Of a stretch of DNA of 64,000 bases, positions 22,695 to 34,853 are shown in pieces; within the stretch, counting starts at the first letter, position 1; every line of letters starts with the position of its first letter. This DNA comes from Hydractinia symbiolongicarpus. Its lineage: Eukaryota > Cnidaria > Hydrozoa > Anthoathecata > Hydractiniidae. The notes under the pieces are model-generated. The model had not been told where the DNA came from, searched no databases, and was given only the letters and a program-made list of their open reading frames with translations. The stretch lies in assembly GCF_029227915.1 (NCBI RefSeq), contig NC_079888.1, positions 19,384,001-19,448,000 on the forward strand, written 5' to 3'. Both the position numbers and the translations under genes were made by a program.

Positions 22695-25600
22695 ATGGCT
22701 TTCAAAGTTTTGACTTTAATCTTATTGCTTGTTGCTATCAAATACATTCTCACAGAAGGTAAACTTTACCTCATCCACAACGTTAATGACATCAAAAATG
22801 GAAAGATCATAAAACATTCGAAAGGTTTCACAAGAACAACTTGTTTGTTAAAATGCCGAAACAATCAAGATTGTGACACGGCATATTTCAAAGCAGATCA
22901 GGGTAATAACGCAATCGGAGAGTGTTGGTTTGTCCAAGATGGAGGTGACAATGAGTTGGAGTTACCAAACATATCAGATGGTGGAAAAGTGGAGTCCTTT
23001 GAGGTAGAAAAAAATTATAAATAATTGATATAATAATTTCACCCCAATCGTGCCCAGGAATGCAATCTGGGAGGGGGAGCTAAAAAACCCTTCGCCCAAT
23101 TTTTTAATAACTTTTAAAGCGTACCTGGGGTTAAATTTGGTGTTGTTTATAAGAAGAAGTTGTATGAAAAAACAAAAGCAATTTAAAATCTGAAACATGC
23201 TTAAAAATATTTTACATAATACAAAGCTAATATAACTAACATGAAGATATATTTGTGTTTGTACTCCTTTGTTAAAAATGAGAAGATTTTGAGGCTTCTC
23301 TAAGCTCAGTGTTCTTAGAAAGAACACTGAGCTTTTACCTACATATATATTTTTTATAATTAAAATATTCTTACATCACGAAAACAACATGGCATAAAAA
23401 AGGTTGATTATTTTGATTTTTTGTCTGTTTTTTTGTCATCAACAAGGCAAACGGACCTGGGAACGAGATTGGCATTATGTTACAAAAGCTGCCATTTTTT
23501 ATTATTATAACAGAGTAGTAACATTTTCGTTTCTAGAATGTTTCTTCTTGTGGGGCTAAGAAGAAAAACACGTGCTCTAATGGTATGATTTAAATAATAT
23601 ATACTCATGGTTTATTCATGTTTATTTTAATTCATTTTAATTATACAGTTTTTATTTTGTATTCATGTTAGTCAATATGTACAATTAACTTATTCAGGTT
23701 TGGACTTGAATTTTCAATTCACAGTTTCCAATGAAAAGTTTAAAGCTTCAATTGCAACTATATACTACACAAGTAACTTTTAAGTTTTTACCTTTTGGGC
23801 GTTATAACCCCATTTCCAGTAAATAGTCTAAAAGGGAAAAACTCCCTGAGAACGAGGTTGAGATTTTCTTCGTAATGATCTTTTTTGCTTATAAATATCT
23901 TATTTTCGTGAAGAACAAAATTTTTTTGAATTTTTTTAGTTGAGAAAAGAATAATAAGCGCTTGAGTATATATGTGTTTTATAACATTCTTACATAGCTA
24001 TCACGAAAACAAAATGGCATAAAAAAAGATTTAAATTTTTTTATTTTCTGTGTTCAAATTTTGACCTTTGAAATTGTTAATTACATTAACGGTTGCCGCC
24101 AATAGCTAACAAAAGCCAACTTGGTTTGTACATATTTTGTTGATTTGCGACGTCACGCGGTGTACATTGGTCAACAGGTTTGCAAGACGCTGGATGATGA
24201 TTTAGTCACTTTTTCGTCTTCTAAAGGTGGTGATTTATCGAAAATCGAATCGTAAATCACAAATTGGACAAGTTGGCCAAATTGGATCGTGTATCATGTA
24301 ATTTAATCGAAAGGTTTTTAACCAATCAAATTGCTTAAAATCAGTACATCAAATGCGCGTTACGAAAAATGTGAGTTTCATATGAAAAATAACATTGTCT
24401 TCAAAAAAGGATAAAAAAGAAGTTAACAACTTTTTTATCAGTATATGGAAGAAGCGCTTTGGAGCGTAATACTAGAAGACATCCGAAGAAAATGAAATAA
24501 TGTTCTTCTTGCTCTAACTGGAATTCGTTTAATAACGTATCACGTACTTCCAAATAAGGTCTTTTTTGCAGTCATTTTTTTTGCTGGAATAATAACTGCA
24601 ACGGCAGTCAATTCATCTTCGTCTTTGACTTTTTAAAGACATTTTATTGAAAAAGAAGTATCAAAAATCTGTTCTCATTTATCACCTGTTAAGTTTCGAT
24701 TTTATTTTAATGCTCAATAGAACTTCGACAAATAGAATTCGAATAATTGGATCGTGCATCATCGCCTTAGGAGTGATTTAAATTTCTCGCTAGGTTCGAG
24801 CGAAGAAGACAAGCTTAATTCTAATAGAAAAACATCTCCGTAGAAAAAATATTGCATATAAAAAAGGGTGAAGTGTGCGGTGAAAAATATAACGGGCTGG
24901 CCAGATAGATTCGCGATAACACATTTGCTGATAAAAGTTTAATATCAAGGTTAAGAAAAACTTGAATGGAAATATTATTTGCCTGAAAAAACGGTGTGAT
25001 TTTCTTTAGTTAAAAAAGAACATTATGTATATAAATTCCAGTATAGTTTTAAACATTCATTATTAATTTTTATAATTTTATATTACCAAATTCTAGTAGA
25101 CGCTGTTGATAAGTTCTCACAACAGTCCAAACTTAATCAGTCCGTCCGTCCGTCCGTCCGTCCGTCCGTCCGTCCGTCCGTCCGTCCGTCCGTCCGTCCG
25201 TCCGTCCGTCCGTCCGTCCGTCCGTCCGTCCGTCCGTCCGTCCGTCCGTCCGTCCGTCCGTCCGTCCGTCCGTCCGTCCGTCCGTCCGTCCGTCCGTCCG
25301 TCCGTCCGTCCGTCCGTCCGTCCGTCCGTCCGTCCGTCCGTCCGTCCGTCCGTCCGTCCGTCCGTCCGTCCGTCCGTCCGTCCGTCCGTCCGTCCGTCCG
25401 TCCGTCCGTCCGTCCGTCCGTCCGTCCGTCCGTCCGTCCGTCCGTCCGTCCGTCCGTCCGTCCGTCCGTCCGTCCGTCCGTCCGTCCGTCCGTCCATCCG
25501 TCCGTCCGTCCGTCGGTATAAAAAGGACCGGCGAAGCCGTGGATTTTTCCACGGGCTAACGACTAGTGTATTTAAATTCCGACATAGTGTTAAATACTCA

Positions 25601-26069
25601 TTAATAATGGTTATATTTTATTCTAGCCGACGGTTGGGAATTACAAGCAACAAATGTTTGTTTTGGTGCAAAGGATGATACTTATGGTAACTTTACAATA
25701 AAGCATACTGGCACCATCACAAAGTTGAAACTTGAACATACAGGTGAAGAAGCTACGTTGAATTGCGGACCTACACCTAACCCTGGTTCTCGATGGGGAT
25801 GTAATCATGATGACAAACATGACATGATTTTTACTGCGATCACTGACAAAGAAAATACAATCATAATTCCGAATTCAAATCCGTCATATCATTACACTCT
25901 TCTTGGATATCACCATAACTCGCCATATCTTCAATTTATTGATCTGAACATACCTGGAAAATATGGAGATGAATTAAGAATATGGTACCTTGAAGATTTA
26001 AGAGATTATACTGAGCATAATAACGGGGGAAGATCATGTGCACATGTGTACGTAATGTTCAGCGAGTAA
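22695..26069 (+). CDS. Secreted PAN/apple-domain protein with a cnidarian-type C-terminal domain
   Basis: Three exons join in frame: 22695-23003, 23537-23582 and 25627-26069 (TAA), giving 265 residues. Residues 1-20 are a signal peptide (MAFKVLTLILLLVAIKYI). Residues about 22-103 look like a PAN/apple module, with TTCLLKCRNNQDCDTAYF and GECWF supplying the paired cysteines. Exon 2 is a short linker (NVSSCGAKKKNTCSN). Exon 3 is a ~147-residue domain with NVCFGAKDDTYG, SRWGCNHDD, LRIWYLEDL and CAHVYVMF, a pattern I know from many cnidarian secreted proteins, often behind PAN domains. Its function is unknown; PAN modules usually bind proteins or sugars. The exon-1 donor (GAG then GTAGAA) is weak, and without splicing the frame would stop at 23024. 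AATAAA at 26273-26278 may be the polyadenylation signal. Confidence 0.8.
23302..23334. repeat. Perfect 15-bp hairpin
   Basis: AAGCTCAGTGTTCTT, loop AGA, AAGAACACTGAGCTT. It lies in the first intron of the PAN-domain gene. No role is assigned. Confidence 0.85.
23583..25140. other. Second intron of the PAN-domain gene, left part
   Basis: No exon or RNA gene seen. A short dispersed repeat (CACGAAAACAACATGGCATA, with one mismatch in the second copy) occurs near 23377 and again near 24002. Confidence 0.45.
25141..25514. repeat. Long TCCG tetranucleotide microsatellite, about 93 units
   Basis: Uninterrupted TCCG units except for one C-to-A-type change near 25496. Repetitive apparent proteins (SVRP and DGRT repeats) in several frames are artefacts of it. 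The true length in the genome may differ, because such arrays slip and are hard to sequence. Confidence 0.97.
25515..25566 (+). mobile_element. Helitron 3' terminus
   Basis: CCGTGGATTTTTCCACGG forms the terminal hairpin and GCTAACGA leads to CTAG at 25563-25566, followed by T. The 5' part of this Helitron seems to have been the source of the neighbouring TCCG array, because other copies of the family carry CTGTCTG- or CCGTCTG-rich leaders. It ends 60 bp before exon 3 of the PAN-domain gene. Confidence 0.75.
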
Positions 26070-27805
26070 CATTTCTCTGCACAAATGTTCGCAACAAATT
26101 ATTATTTACATGCAGGTTTTTGCTTAAAGAAACTTATGTATAGGATAAAAACGTTTTTTGACATTCTAAGTTTGCGTGTATTTGTTGTAAATCTTTGAAA
26201 GTTTAGCTACGAATTATAGCGTTCATACCAACCTTATTTCCTTAATAATTTTATTTAAAGTTATGGTATTTAAATAAACATTTTAATGCATAAAATTATT
26301 AAATTTTATTATAATTCGTGTGATGGATGTATATACCCGAAGAAAAGAATCATGTTACAAAGAAAAACAAAGAAATATTGTTATTTAATTAAAGTGCTGG
26401 TTGTGCAGCTGGTGTATTAAAATGTAGAATATTTCAACTCTTTAACAGAATAGTCAACTTTACCTAAAGTATTGATTTTGTGCGAATGTTTTTCGCAAAT
26501 ATTGAGTTGATGTATGTTTTTATAAGAAGTCTTACCACTAGCGTACTTACAAAGATTTTTTAACTTTTTTAAACGTTTTAGTTCAAAACATTTCTTACAG
26601 GGTTTTCCAACCTCCAACTTTTTGGTAAGGAAAATGATTTCTCGGTCGTATCATTCAGACTTTTAAAATCTGGATAAAGAAAATTCAGGTTACGCTTGTT
26701 GCTCCATTTCAATTCAAGATAAAACTTTGAAATCAAGATTGAATTATTTTTTCTGACTCACGATACCCTCTCCTTCAGTTTCTTTTCTCTTTTTGCATAT
26801 CTCTCGTAATAAGTTTCTTATAAAAAATGTGTATTGTAAATTGTACTTCTCATTTTATTTAATTGTTTTTGTTGACGAAAAAAAAGATTTCTTGTATACT
26901 CTGATTTTTTATTGTTAGTTCATACTGCGGGTTAAGATATGAGATATTAAAACACACGTCTTCACTTAACGTTTGAAAAGGGCAAAATTGTGTATGTATG
27001 TCCTCTCAAATGCGAGAGTTTGACACAATGAGGCGCCACTTTATTACTAATTTAACGTTCTTATGAGAGTTTGACCGTTGGGAGATGAAACTATTGATCT
27101 AATTCTGGATCTGATGGCACATACTAATTTCAACGTTTTTAGTACTTGTGGAGTTACAGAATAGAACAGGCCCAAAGATGACCACGCTGAATCGTTTTAC
27201 CACCGCTTTTTAATATTTCCGTATTATGCATGATAAACTTTGATTAACAAATTCACAAGGGTACAGATGAATCGCCATGAAATGGGTGTTTTCAAGCTGA
27301 GCGGTTTTTTTTTTCGAAAAGTTGGCTTTTATTTTAAATATTTATCAATTTTCGTTGTCGTGCGTCTGTTATACCACAGCACAAATTAATTACAGTGGAC
27401 TCTGTCTATCTCGACTTCTCTCTATCTCTAACAATAGTCTCAGTTCATTGGACATTCAGATACAAACAAGGAAAACAGTAGATGCCATCCGTCAAAAAGG
27501 AAACTTGAAACAAAATTACGAAATAATGAGTGTTCCTATCCAGAATTTTTATTTATCTAATAGTAAACTATTAATTTGCCTGTTTGTTAAATTTTCTACA
27601 TTGTTCACAACATCGACTATAGTAAAACCAACATTTTGCACGAAGGCATCAGGAAATTTATCAATAAAAACTTCTTTTTAATGTGGGATTTATAATTCGA
27701 AAGGTGAGCCTTCCAAGCAACGGTGGATCCAACAGCTTGCTTACCACATAATTAACAAAAAGCAACGTTTTTAACACTCTTTGAACTGCAACTTTTCCGA
27801 TTTTA
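26070..27805. other. Intergenic stretch, nothing supported
   Basis: 3' flank of the PAN-domain gene. Short frames such as the 66-residue lysine-rich one at 26417-26617 (minus) have no start context, splice support or recognised domain. Confidence 0.4.
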
Positions 27806-28624
27806 ATGTCTCATGACTTACCAAAGTTTCCTGGCTACAAGGAACTTTTTTATCTACACAAATTTGGTATTCCCAGTATTTATTATCAAGGTCGTCGTTC
27901 TAACTATATCAACAACGTCACATCTTCATCAATATCTTCGACACTTTCTTCAACTATCGCCACTAATCCAATGTCCTCAATACCGAGATCCTTGCCTCTG
28001 CAGTTTCAATAGGCCACAGCAAACACATCTTTTTCACCGTCTCGACTAGCTGTTCTTCGAAATCAGCTGGCTGTCTCAGAACAGGAAGAGCAATCCCTTA
28101 GCCAAAACTTGCAAACAGAAAAGCAACACCTTCTGACTCAGATTGCTGCTCGACATTCCGAATTAGTTAGGCTCCGATCAGCATTTTCCAGAAATGACTG
28201 CCTGGCACAAACTTCAAGCACTTCTCCTCCGTTGCAACAATCTATTAATCAAACCAATAATCTCCGCCCTCCAGCTATTGATGTACAACCGCCTTGTTTT
28301 TGCCTTGCTGCCTTGCTTTGCTTTCCTTCTTGCACTGCAACAGTCCACCTATTTGTTGATCAATCGCACTGTCTTATTTCCACAATAACAAAACGGTTCT
28401 TATCGGATGTTTTTCGCCGGCAAGAAGGCCGTAGTTTGAAATTATTCTTGCACCCTGCACTTTCTTCCAACACTGGAGATGTTAAGCCTCATCGTAATTG
28501 TGTCCCCTCCTTCGTCCTTCGTTCGAGCAGGAGAACGTTATTTTTACCGATTCTGGTTCGCAAACTACGTTTGTGTTGGCCATTGGTAATAAGACTAGAA
28601 TTTATTTCTGTCTTGTTACTTTAA
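27806..28624 (+). pseudogene. Decayed 272-codon reading frame with one internal stop
   Basis: One frame stays open from the ATG at 27806 to 28624 except for a TAG at 28010-28012. The first part has MSHDLPKFPGYKELF and a serine-rich stretch. After the stop comes a heptad-like region (SEQEEQSLSQNLQTEKQHLL then TQIAARHSELVRLRSAF) that could form a coiled coil, then a proline- and cysteine-rich tail that looks frameshifted. It resembles the N-terminal part of a retroelement or an inactive gene. I do not recognise a family. Confidence 0.3.
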
Positions 28625-29280
28625 CCCGTTTAATGCCTTAAGTAAGAGGAATTCAGATGGGTTCCCTACACATATCTCTCAAGGCATAAACATTTGACGT
28701 AATTTTAACTGCAAAAAAGGTTGAAAGAAAACAGTTTGTAAATTCAACCACGTCTGCAACCGCAGGGTTGGTAAACAGGCTTGTGGCAAACCGCATACTG
28801 GGCTAAACCATATTTTTGAAAATTGACTACCCCCGAATTTCGCAATCCTCCTAATGTTGATAAGGACCGATGAACTGGCAAGCCGTGTTCGCTAGAACTT
28901 TGTTTTACTCTAAACAACAAAGCAAGTTTAATTTTTTCTTGCGAGAAAAGTTTACGTGAAAATTAATCGTGACATCGGGCTGAGCACTTATTACGGGTAT
29001 ACAATGTCAAACATCCGTTTAGGCGTAACATCCTTGTCCATAAAAAATTATCTCAACTTTTGTTTAAATAAAAACACAGGAAATAGCCTATGTCGTTAAC
29101 ACTAGACTGAGCGCTTAATACAGTACTTTTTATTTATTTTCTCTTTCTATAAAGTGGATATATAATATACAATAAACCATTCTAGACACATTAAAAAAAT
29201 ATAGTTTAAATTTGTTAGCCTTGGGCTAATTAAAATCGACTTTCCTAAAATAAAGTTTAAAAAAATAAGAGATTTATATC
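28625..29280. other. Non-coding stretch, nothing seen
   Basis: AT-rich, without exon-like or repeat structure that I can support. Confidence 0.4.
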
Positions 29281-29806
29281 TCTTATATTAATACGGAGCT
29301 TCTGTCTGTGACTTTTGCAAAGTGGATAAAATTTCTTTGATTAAGTCTATAAAACATCGCTTATAAATTTGTTCTGTACATTACCAAACTTTGGCGTTAA
29401 GCAATATTAACGTCAAAGGAGAGTATATCAAGATTAGTGAAGCCATTGCATTGCACTTTTAAATTTAAGGCTAAATAACTTGGAAACGGGTGGAAATAAT
29501 TGACGTCATCTCCTGCGTGGGTAACTAGGGACCACTTGGGAGCTATTTGGGTAAGTTTTCCAAACCTGGGTCCCCAAATCCGTTTCGGAATGCACGGGTT
29601 GATGACGTCATCAAAAAACCTTCAAACCCTAATATCTTTGCAACCGTTTATCAAATGTACATGATTCTATACATTTTCTTGATCAGTGCTTCAAGATCTA
29701 TACGATGAAGAAAACAGGCATACAAATTTCTGAGCAAACTTTAAATGACGGTTGTTTTTCTCTGTTATCCTGCCTAAGTGGATTTTTCCACGGGCCTTAT
29801 CGACTA
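29281..29806 (+). mobile_element. Non-autonomous Helitron, copy 1 of a tandem pair
   Basis: Starts TCTTATATTAATACGG followed by a TCTGTCTGTG leader and GACTTTTGCAAAGTGGAT. Ends with the hairpin GTGGATTTTTCCACGGG and CGACTA. The interior includes GGTAACTAGGGACCACTTGG and ATCCGTTTCGGAATGCACGG, both repeated in the next element. No coding capacity. Confidence 0.7.
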
Positions 29807-30552
29807 CCTATATAATAATACGCCAGTTCTGTCTGTCTGCCTGTCTGTGACTTTTGCAAAGTGGATTATATTCTTCACAATTTTCTTTAACAAATTCTAT
29901 AAAACATCGCCTATAAAATTGTTCTGTAATTTACCAAACTTTAACGTTAAAATAGTATTGACGTCAAAGGAAAGTTAATTAACATTTGAAGTCATTACAG
30001 TGCACTTAAAACTTTGAGGCCAAATAACTTGGAAACGAGGTGGTGACGTCAATGATTTTTCATCGCATGGGTAACTAGGGACCACCTGGTACCAATTTGG
30101 GTAAGTTTCCTAAACCTAGGTCCCCAAATCCGTTTCGGAATGGACGGGTTGATGACATCATTAAAAAAACCTTCAAAATCTAATATCTCTGCAACCGTTT
30201 GTCAAAAGTACATGATCCTATACATTTTTTTGATCAACATTTCAAGATCTATAGGATTAAGGTCACAGGTATACAAATTTCTGAAAAAAATTTTCGGGGT
30301 TTTGACGACATTTGCTGATGTCAGCAAAATTTCTAAACCCTTATATCTCATTAACCGCTCATCAAAAGCACATGATCATATACATTTTCTTAATCAGCAG
30401 TTTACGTTCTACACAATAGACGCAATGAATAAACTGAATTTCGTCAATTTTTTTTGTATATGCACTGCTGACATCAGCAAAAAGTCTAAAATAACCAATT
30501 TTTACATTGTCCTCCTGCCTAAGTGGATTTTTCCACGGGTTTTTTCGACTAG
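29807..30552 (+). mobile_element. Non-autonomous Helitron, copy 2 of a tandem pair
   Basis: Begins directly at the end of copy 1 with CTATATAATAATACGCC and the same GTCTGTCTG leader. Contains the same internal blocks and ends with the hairpin GTGGATTTTTCCACGGG and GACTAG (CTAG 30549-30552) followed by T. It is longer than copy 1 because an internal block is repeated. Confidence 0.72.
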
Positions 30553-33500
30553 TTATAATAACAAGAAGCTAGTTCGTATATCCTACGGTACAAATATATG
30601 TGGCACAGAGACGACAACTGCACTGAATAAACGGAATGGTGTTTAGCCCGTGTTCGAATAAGGACAACGAAGGGGCATTTCGGACAGGAAGTTTCTCCCA
30701 TAATTTAGACGCAATACAAGAGACGCTTAATAGGCCATACTTTGTGGTACGAATTCTGTGCCTTTCAAGAGAACTTGATGCACGGAAACTATATGCAGTT
30801 TTTTTGAATGCAAAACATCATGTAGGAGAAATTCTGTTTGCGAAGATGTAGACAACGTACATCAATACCCACATAGTCAGAATTTTATTTGTTTACAGTT
30901 TGACTCGGCAAGCGTTTTGTGATTGAGAAAGTTGGTGACGAACTTCCTTTTCGCTAGACTATCGGCAGAGTTGATCGTCACGTCCCCGTGAGTAAGTACA
31001 CAAAGGACCGACGCAAGCTAAAACAACTGCTAGTCAAAGTTGTATTACAAAACAGCCTAGCACTTGCATTCACGCAACTTTGTCCCAGGGACCCATAGGA
31101 AAGATAAAATGCGTACGCAACAGCAAAAGCAAGCATAAATAAAGTAAATAAAACGGTTGATATCAAAAGAGCTTTACATGCCCTGTGATCGAAGTTAAAA
31201 ATGGAGCGAATGCGATGAGGTTCGGGCGCACGAATCGGAAAGCAGAAGGTAGCGCGGGAAGCGAAATAGAAGTCCGTAAATTCCTGCATTGTACCAATAT
31301 AAAAGAGAAGCCCTAGGTGGAACGTAAAGCGCGCACCGAAATTTGTGCAGGACCTATACTCCAACGCAAGAACTCGGTTGACTAAGATTAAAAATTATCA
31401 CATGTTTTTTTCAACGTTGATCAAAACAGTAGTAGTTGTAAAAAGTGTTCATCTTGTATCAAAACTCGTTTTGAAAGAGTACCAACTTTATTAATGAGTC
31501 CGCGCAGCACGTTGTTTCTTAGCTGTTTACAAGGCTGAAAAAAAGAATGTTTTCTGGCGCTACTTCTATTATTCTTATGCCAAATGGTGTAGACATTTAT
31601 TAATTGTTCACATAAACTCAGTTGTAATAGTTTACTCTTTTTCTTTGGCTTTTAGTTTTCATTAATTGGATTTACGGGAGCATATGTTTAAGGGGTCTTT
31701 TTTCATTCAGCGGATGACGTCAAACTGCGTTTGAAAAAATTATCAAAAAATGGCAGCTTTCGGTAGGGCAGCATAGTAAAAACACAAGAAAATGTGGCTT
31801 TATATTTGCCTTTATATATTTATATTTCTTTATATTTGCTTTTATATTTTCGAAGTTTACTTAATAAATATTAAATTCCCAATTCTCGAAATAGTGTAAA
31901 CACAATAAGATAAACTTTTTTTGAAATCCTAAAGCCTGTGTTATATTACAGTAAAAGGTGTACCTAGCTACCTAACACTGCTTTTAGCATAAAAAAAGTT
32001 ATTTGTAATTTTTTTGCTGCTACTTTATTTGGCTACTTTCACTTTGTAGCCAGATGTAGCTAGCTAGCTAACGACAGCCACGACCACGTGTGAGTAGAAA
32101 TCAGATTGGCAAAGATAAAACAAAAATAGTGTTGTAAAGAATAAAATCTCTTACAAAAAACTGAGGAAAACCTTTACGGGCTAGCTAGCTAGCTGTCTGT
32201 CTTTAGGATGCTACCCCAAAATTCGTAGCCAAAAGCTTTTAAAAGACCAAAAGGTCAAACGGAGACCTACAAACCTAACACTGACCACGAGCACGATTTG
32301 GTTGTGTCGATCCTTTCGCTAAATTTCAGACTGCCTTTTTTGTCATTTGCCGGAGAGTTAGAAAGTTGAAAGTGCCGATGTGATAATAAACGCAGGCAAA
32401 AATAATTTAACAATTGAAAACCGCCGGCAACAAAATTTTAAGGCTTGCTGAATGGTTTTCAGCTGCCCAAATGCGCTGAAAGCGGACACATTAAATAAAT
32501 CTCCACCGTGCAGTACAAAAATAGTCCGTATTTTGGTGAGACCGTGACACGACACTTTTTTGCATTCGAACAGACAGATAACGGCTATTAATAAAGAGTT
32601 ATATTTTGTAAGTTTGTCCTATCTAAAACAATAGAACTGCACTCAACAATTGTAGGTTTTTTATGTGTGGGTTTTAGCTATAATAAAGCTGAAGTATTAT
32701 TTTCCCTTTTGGCACATTTTCAGGCTTTAATTGTGATATCCTTTTAAAACTCAGATTGATAATAAATACGCAGGGTATTAATTCTGTGTAAACCGGATCG
32801 TGAGATATCAAAATTTGTGGGGTAATTATTGTATTCGTGCCATGTCAAGAAATATGAAAATGTGTCAAGCTGAGCTTCATTACCATTTACCCTAAAATAA
32901 TGGTGCCTAACATAGTTGATTTGAAAATTTTTTAACTTTAAACAAATCATTTTGTTTAATAAATTGTAACTATTTTTTTCCTTTCTTCAGTCAATTCCAT
33001 TTTTTTTCTAAAATCTTCATCACCCTCCCTTATAATGCTTCTTAGGGTGTCAGCTAGCTAGCTAGATAGCTACATTAATTCACTTTTTTTCACAACAGTT
33101 TTTTCAGTATATGTATCTTTTTATCGTCGTAACATAACAGAACCAAAGAAACAGTACGATCATGACCAACTCTGTTTGTCAGAAACAAAAATATATTGTT
33201 CCTTTCGCTTTTTTTTTAGTTTCGCCACCACTTTTTCACTTACCAGAAATCCTAGTTTGATCTTGACGCCATGTAGCCTTTGCTTACTTAACACAGCTTA
33301 CCTTGGGTTATCAAAAGAAATCTTATCCAGATGTCAAAAAGAATAAGAAAAAATGAGCAGGAAAATGATGAGAGGAGGAGGATGATGAGCAGGTTATAAT
33401 CAAAGAAATATTTGATCCTCTTGTGGAAAAAATCACAATCTGCTTACGTTACAAGATATTGATGTCCCTTTTTGTTTAACACTTTTGAAACCTTTTCATA

Positions 33501-33798
33501 CAGAATGGCTATTCGATTGCTATAACTACATCACGACAACAGCAACAAAATATATCATTCTAAGTGGAAAGAAAATTTCCAGCATGTGATTGATGGGGTA
33601 GAGACGCTTGTCCCGTTTTACGATAATGACCTGCTCATAGGTCAAGAAATCAATTTTTAATGCTATAGTAAATCAAAGAGCAGTTTTCAAGTCGAAATTT
33701 CCGTCTGTAATAAATCTGATAGCGACTAGTGTGAATGGAAAAACAAAGACGATATTAATCTTAATCGCAACGCTTTTGACGCTTTCAACAAAAACGCA
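30553..33798. other. Non-coding stretch before the duplicated receptor locus
   Basis: No supported gene. A 128-residue frame at 30978-31364 (minus) has one hydrophobic segment but no recognised motif or splice context. Short CTAG/GCTA runs occur near 32057, 32180 and 33053. Confidence 0.4.
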
Positions 33799-34853
33799 GA
33801 TTTGTAATTAAACAAATTCATACGGCGCGGTCGGGTCCTGCTAAATTGACTTTTAGGGAAAAAATAATAATGGCGGCGCTTTTTCTTGGGTAGGTTGGTA
33901 GCTAAATTTAACTTTACCCTTTCCCTCCCCCTCCCATCACTACAATCCTCCTAAAGCAACCTCGGCAATAGTGAACTGTTCAACTTTATAAAAACAGGAA
34001 TCCATAATGGTAGACTAAGTAGGGACAAACGAACTCAAAAAATATCTATGGCTAATGGCTTTGTTAATTAATCCAACTAAAACTTAATCAAACCTTTCAA
34101 ACATTTTTGAAAAGCATTCAGCCTAAAAAAAAAGAAAATGTTTGCAAAGATTAATTTTTTTCCTTTTGCTATCACAGCGGTGTTAAAACAACAGCACTAA
34201 GTGGTTAGACTAAATTTGGGACTGGCAGAATTAGGGCCGGCGTTAATAGGACCGATAAGGTGGAGAAATGACGTGAATATCTTATATACTATAGCCATAT
34301 TGCTTGCGGAAGAACATTCCTTATGATGGTCAGAAGAAAACCAGGAGGTTAATCAACTTGTGCAGGTCACCTATCTTTACACTCTAAATACACGGACGGC
34401 TGATTCCACTAATTCCAAATTTTTAACCCTATTCCTGCTGGACTATTGGAGGCTCCTAAATGCTGCCACCCTCTCTGTAATTTTAAAAGTTGTTGCTTAA
34501 TAGACAAGGAACTTTGAAAGAGTGTTGCACAGGCCTTAAGTAGAACCTTCGATAAACAAACAGGAACTTGCTGGGCGTGAAAGGAAATATCTAAGCTCGC
34601 AAGCAAAAATTGTAAATTACCTTGCCATAAAAATGACGATGAGGATCTGCGCAACTGAAGGAGACTATAAAAGTAATTTTAAATTACATGCGCGTTTTTA
34701 TTTCAATTCATTGACAATGATAAGTCACATATACATAGTTTTAACCTTCTTAATTATTTGAACGAGAACACCCTCGGTCTTGTCTTACTCATATAAAACA
34801 GATTCGTGTGAATTCTAGTGATCATGATATATAACAATATTCATGTTACGCTG

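Noticed and set aside
25106-25678. Long SVRP/DGRT repetitive reading frames on both strands
   Set aside because: They are translations of the TCCG microsatellite, open in several frames at once, with no independent coding signal.
26417-26617. 66-codon lysine- and cysteine-containing minus-strand frame
   Set aside because: No domain recognised and no convincing start or exon borders.
27397-27440. Sequence resembling a pogo/Tigger-type terminal repeat (CAGTGGACTCTGTCTATCTC)
   Set aside because: No inverted partner terminus found in the window.
30978-31364. 128-codon minus-strand frame with a hydrophobic segment
   Set aside because: No recognised motif, no splice context and no supporting neighbour; length is possible by chance in this region.
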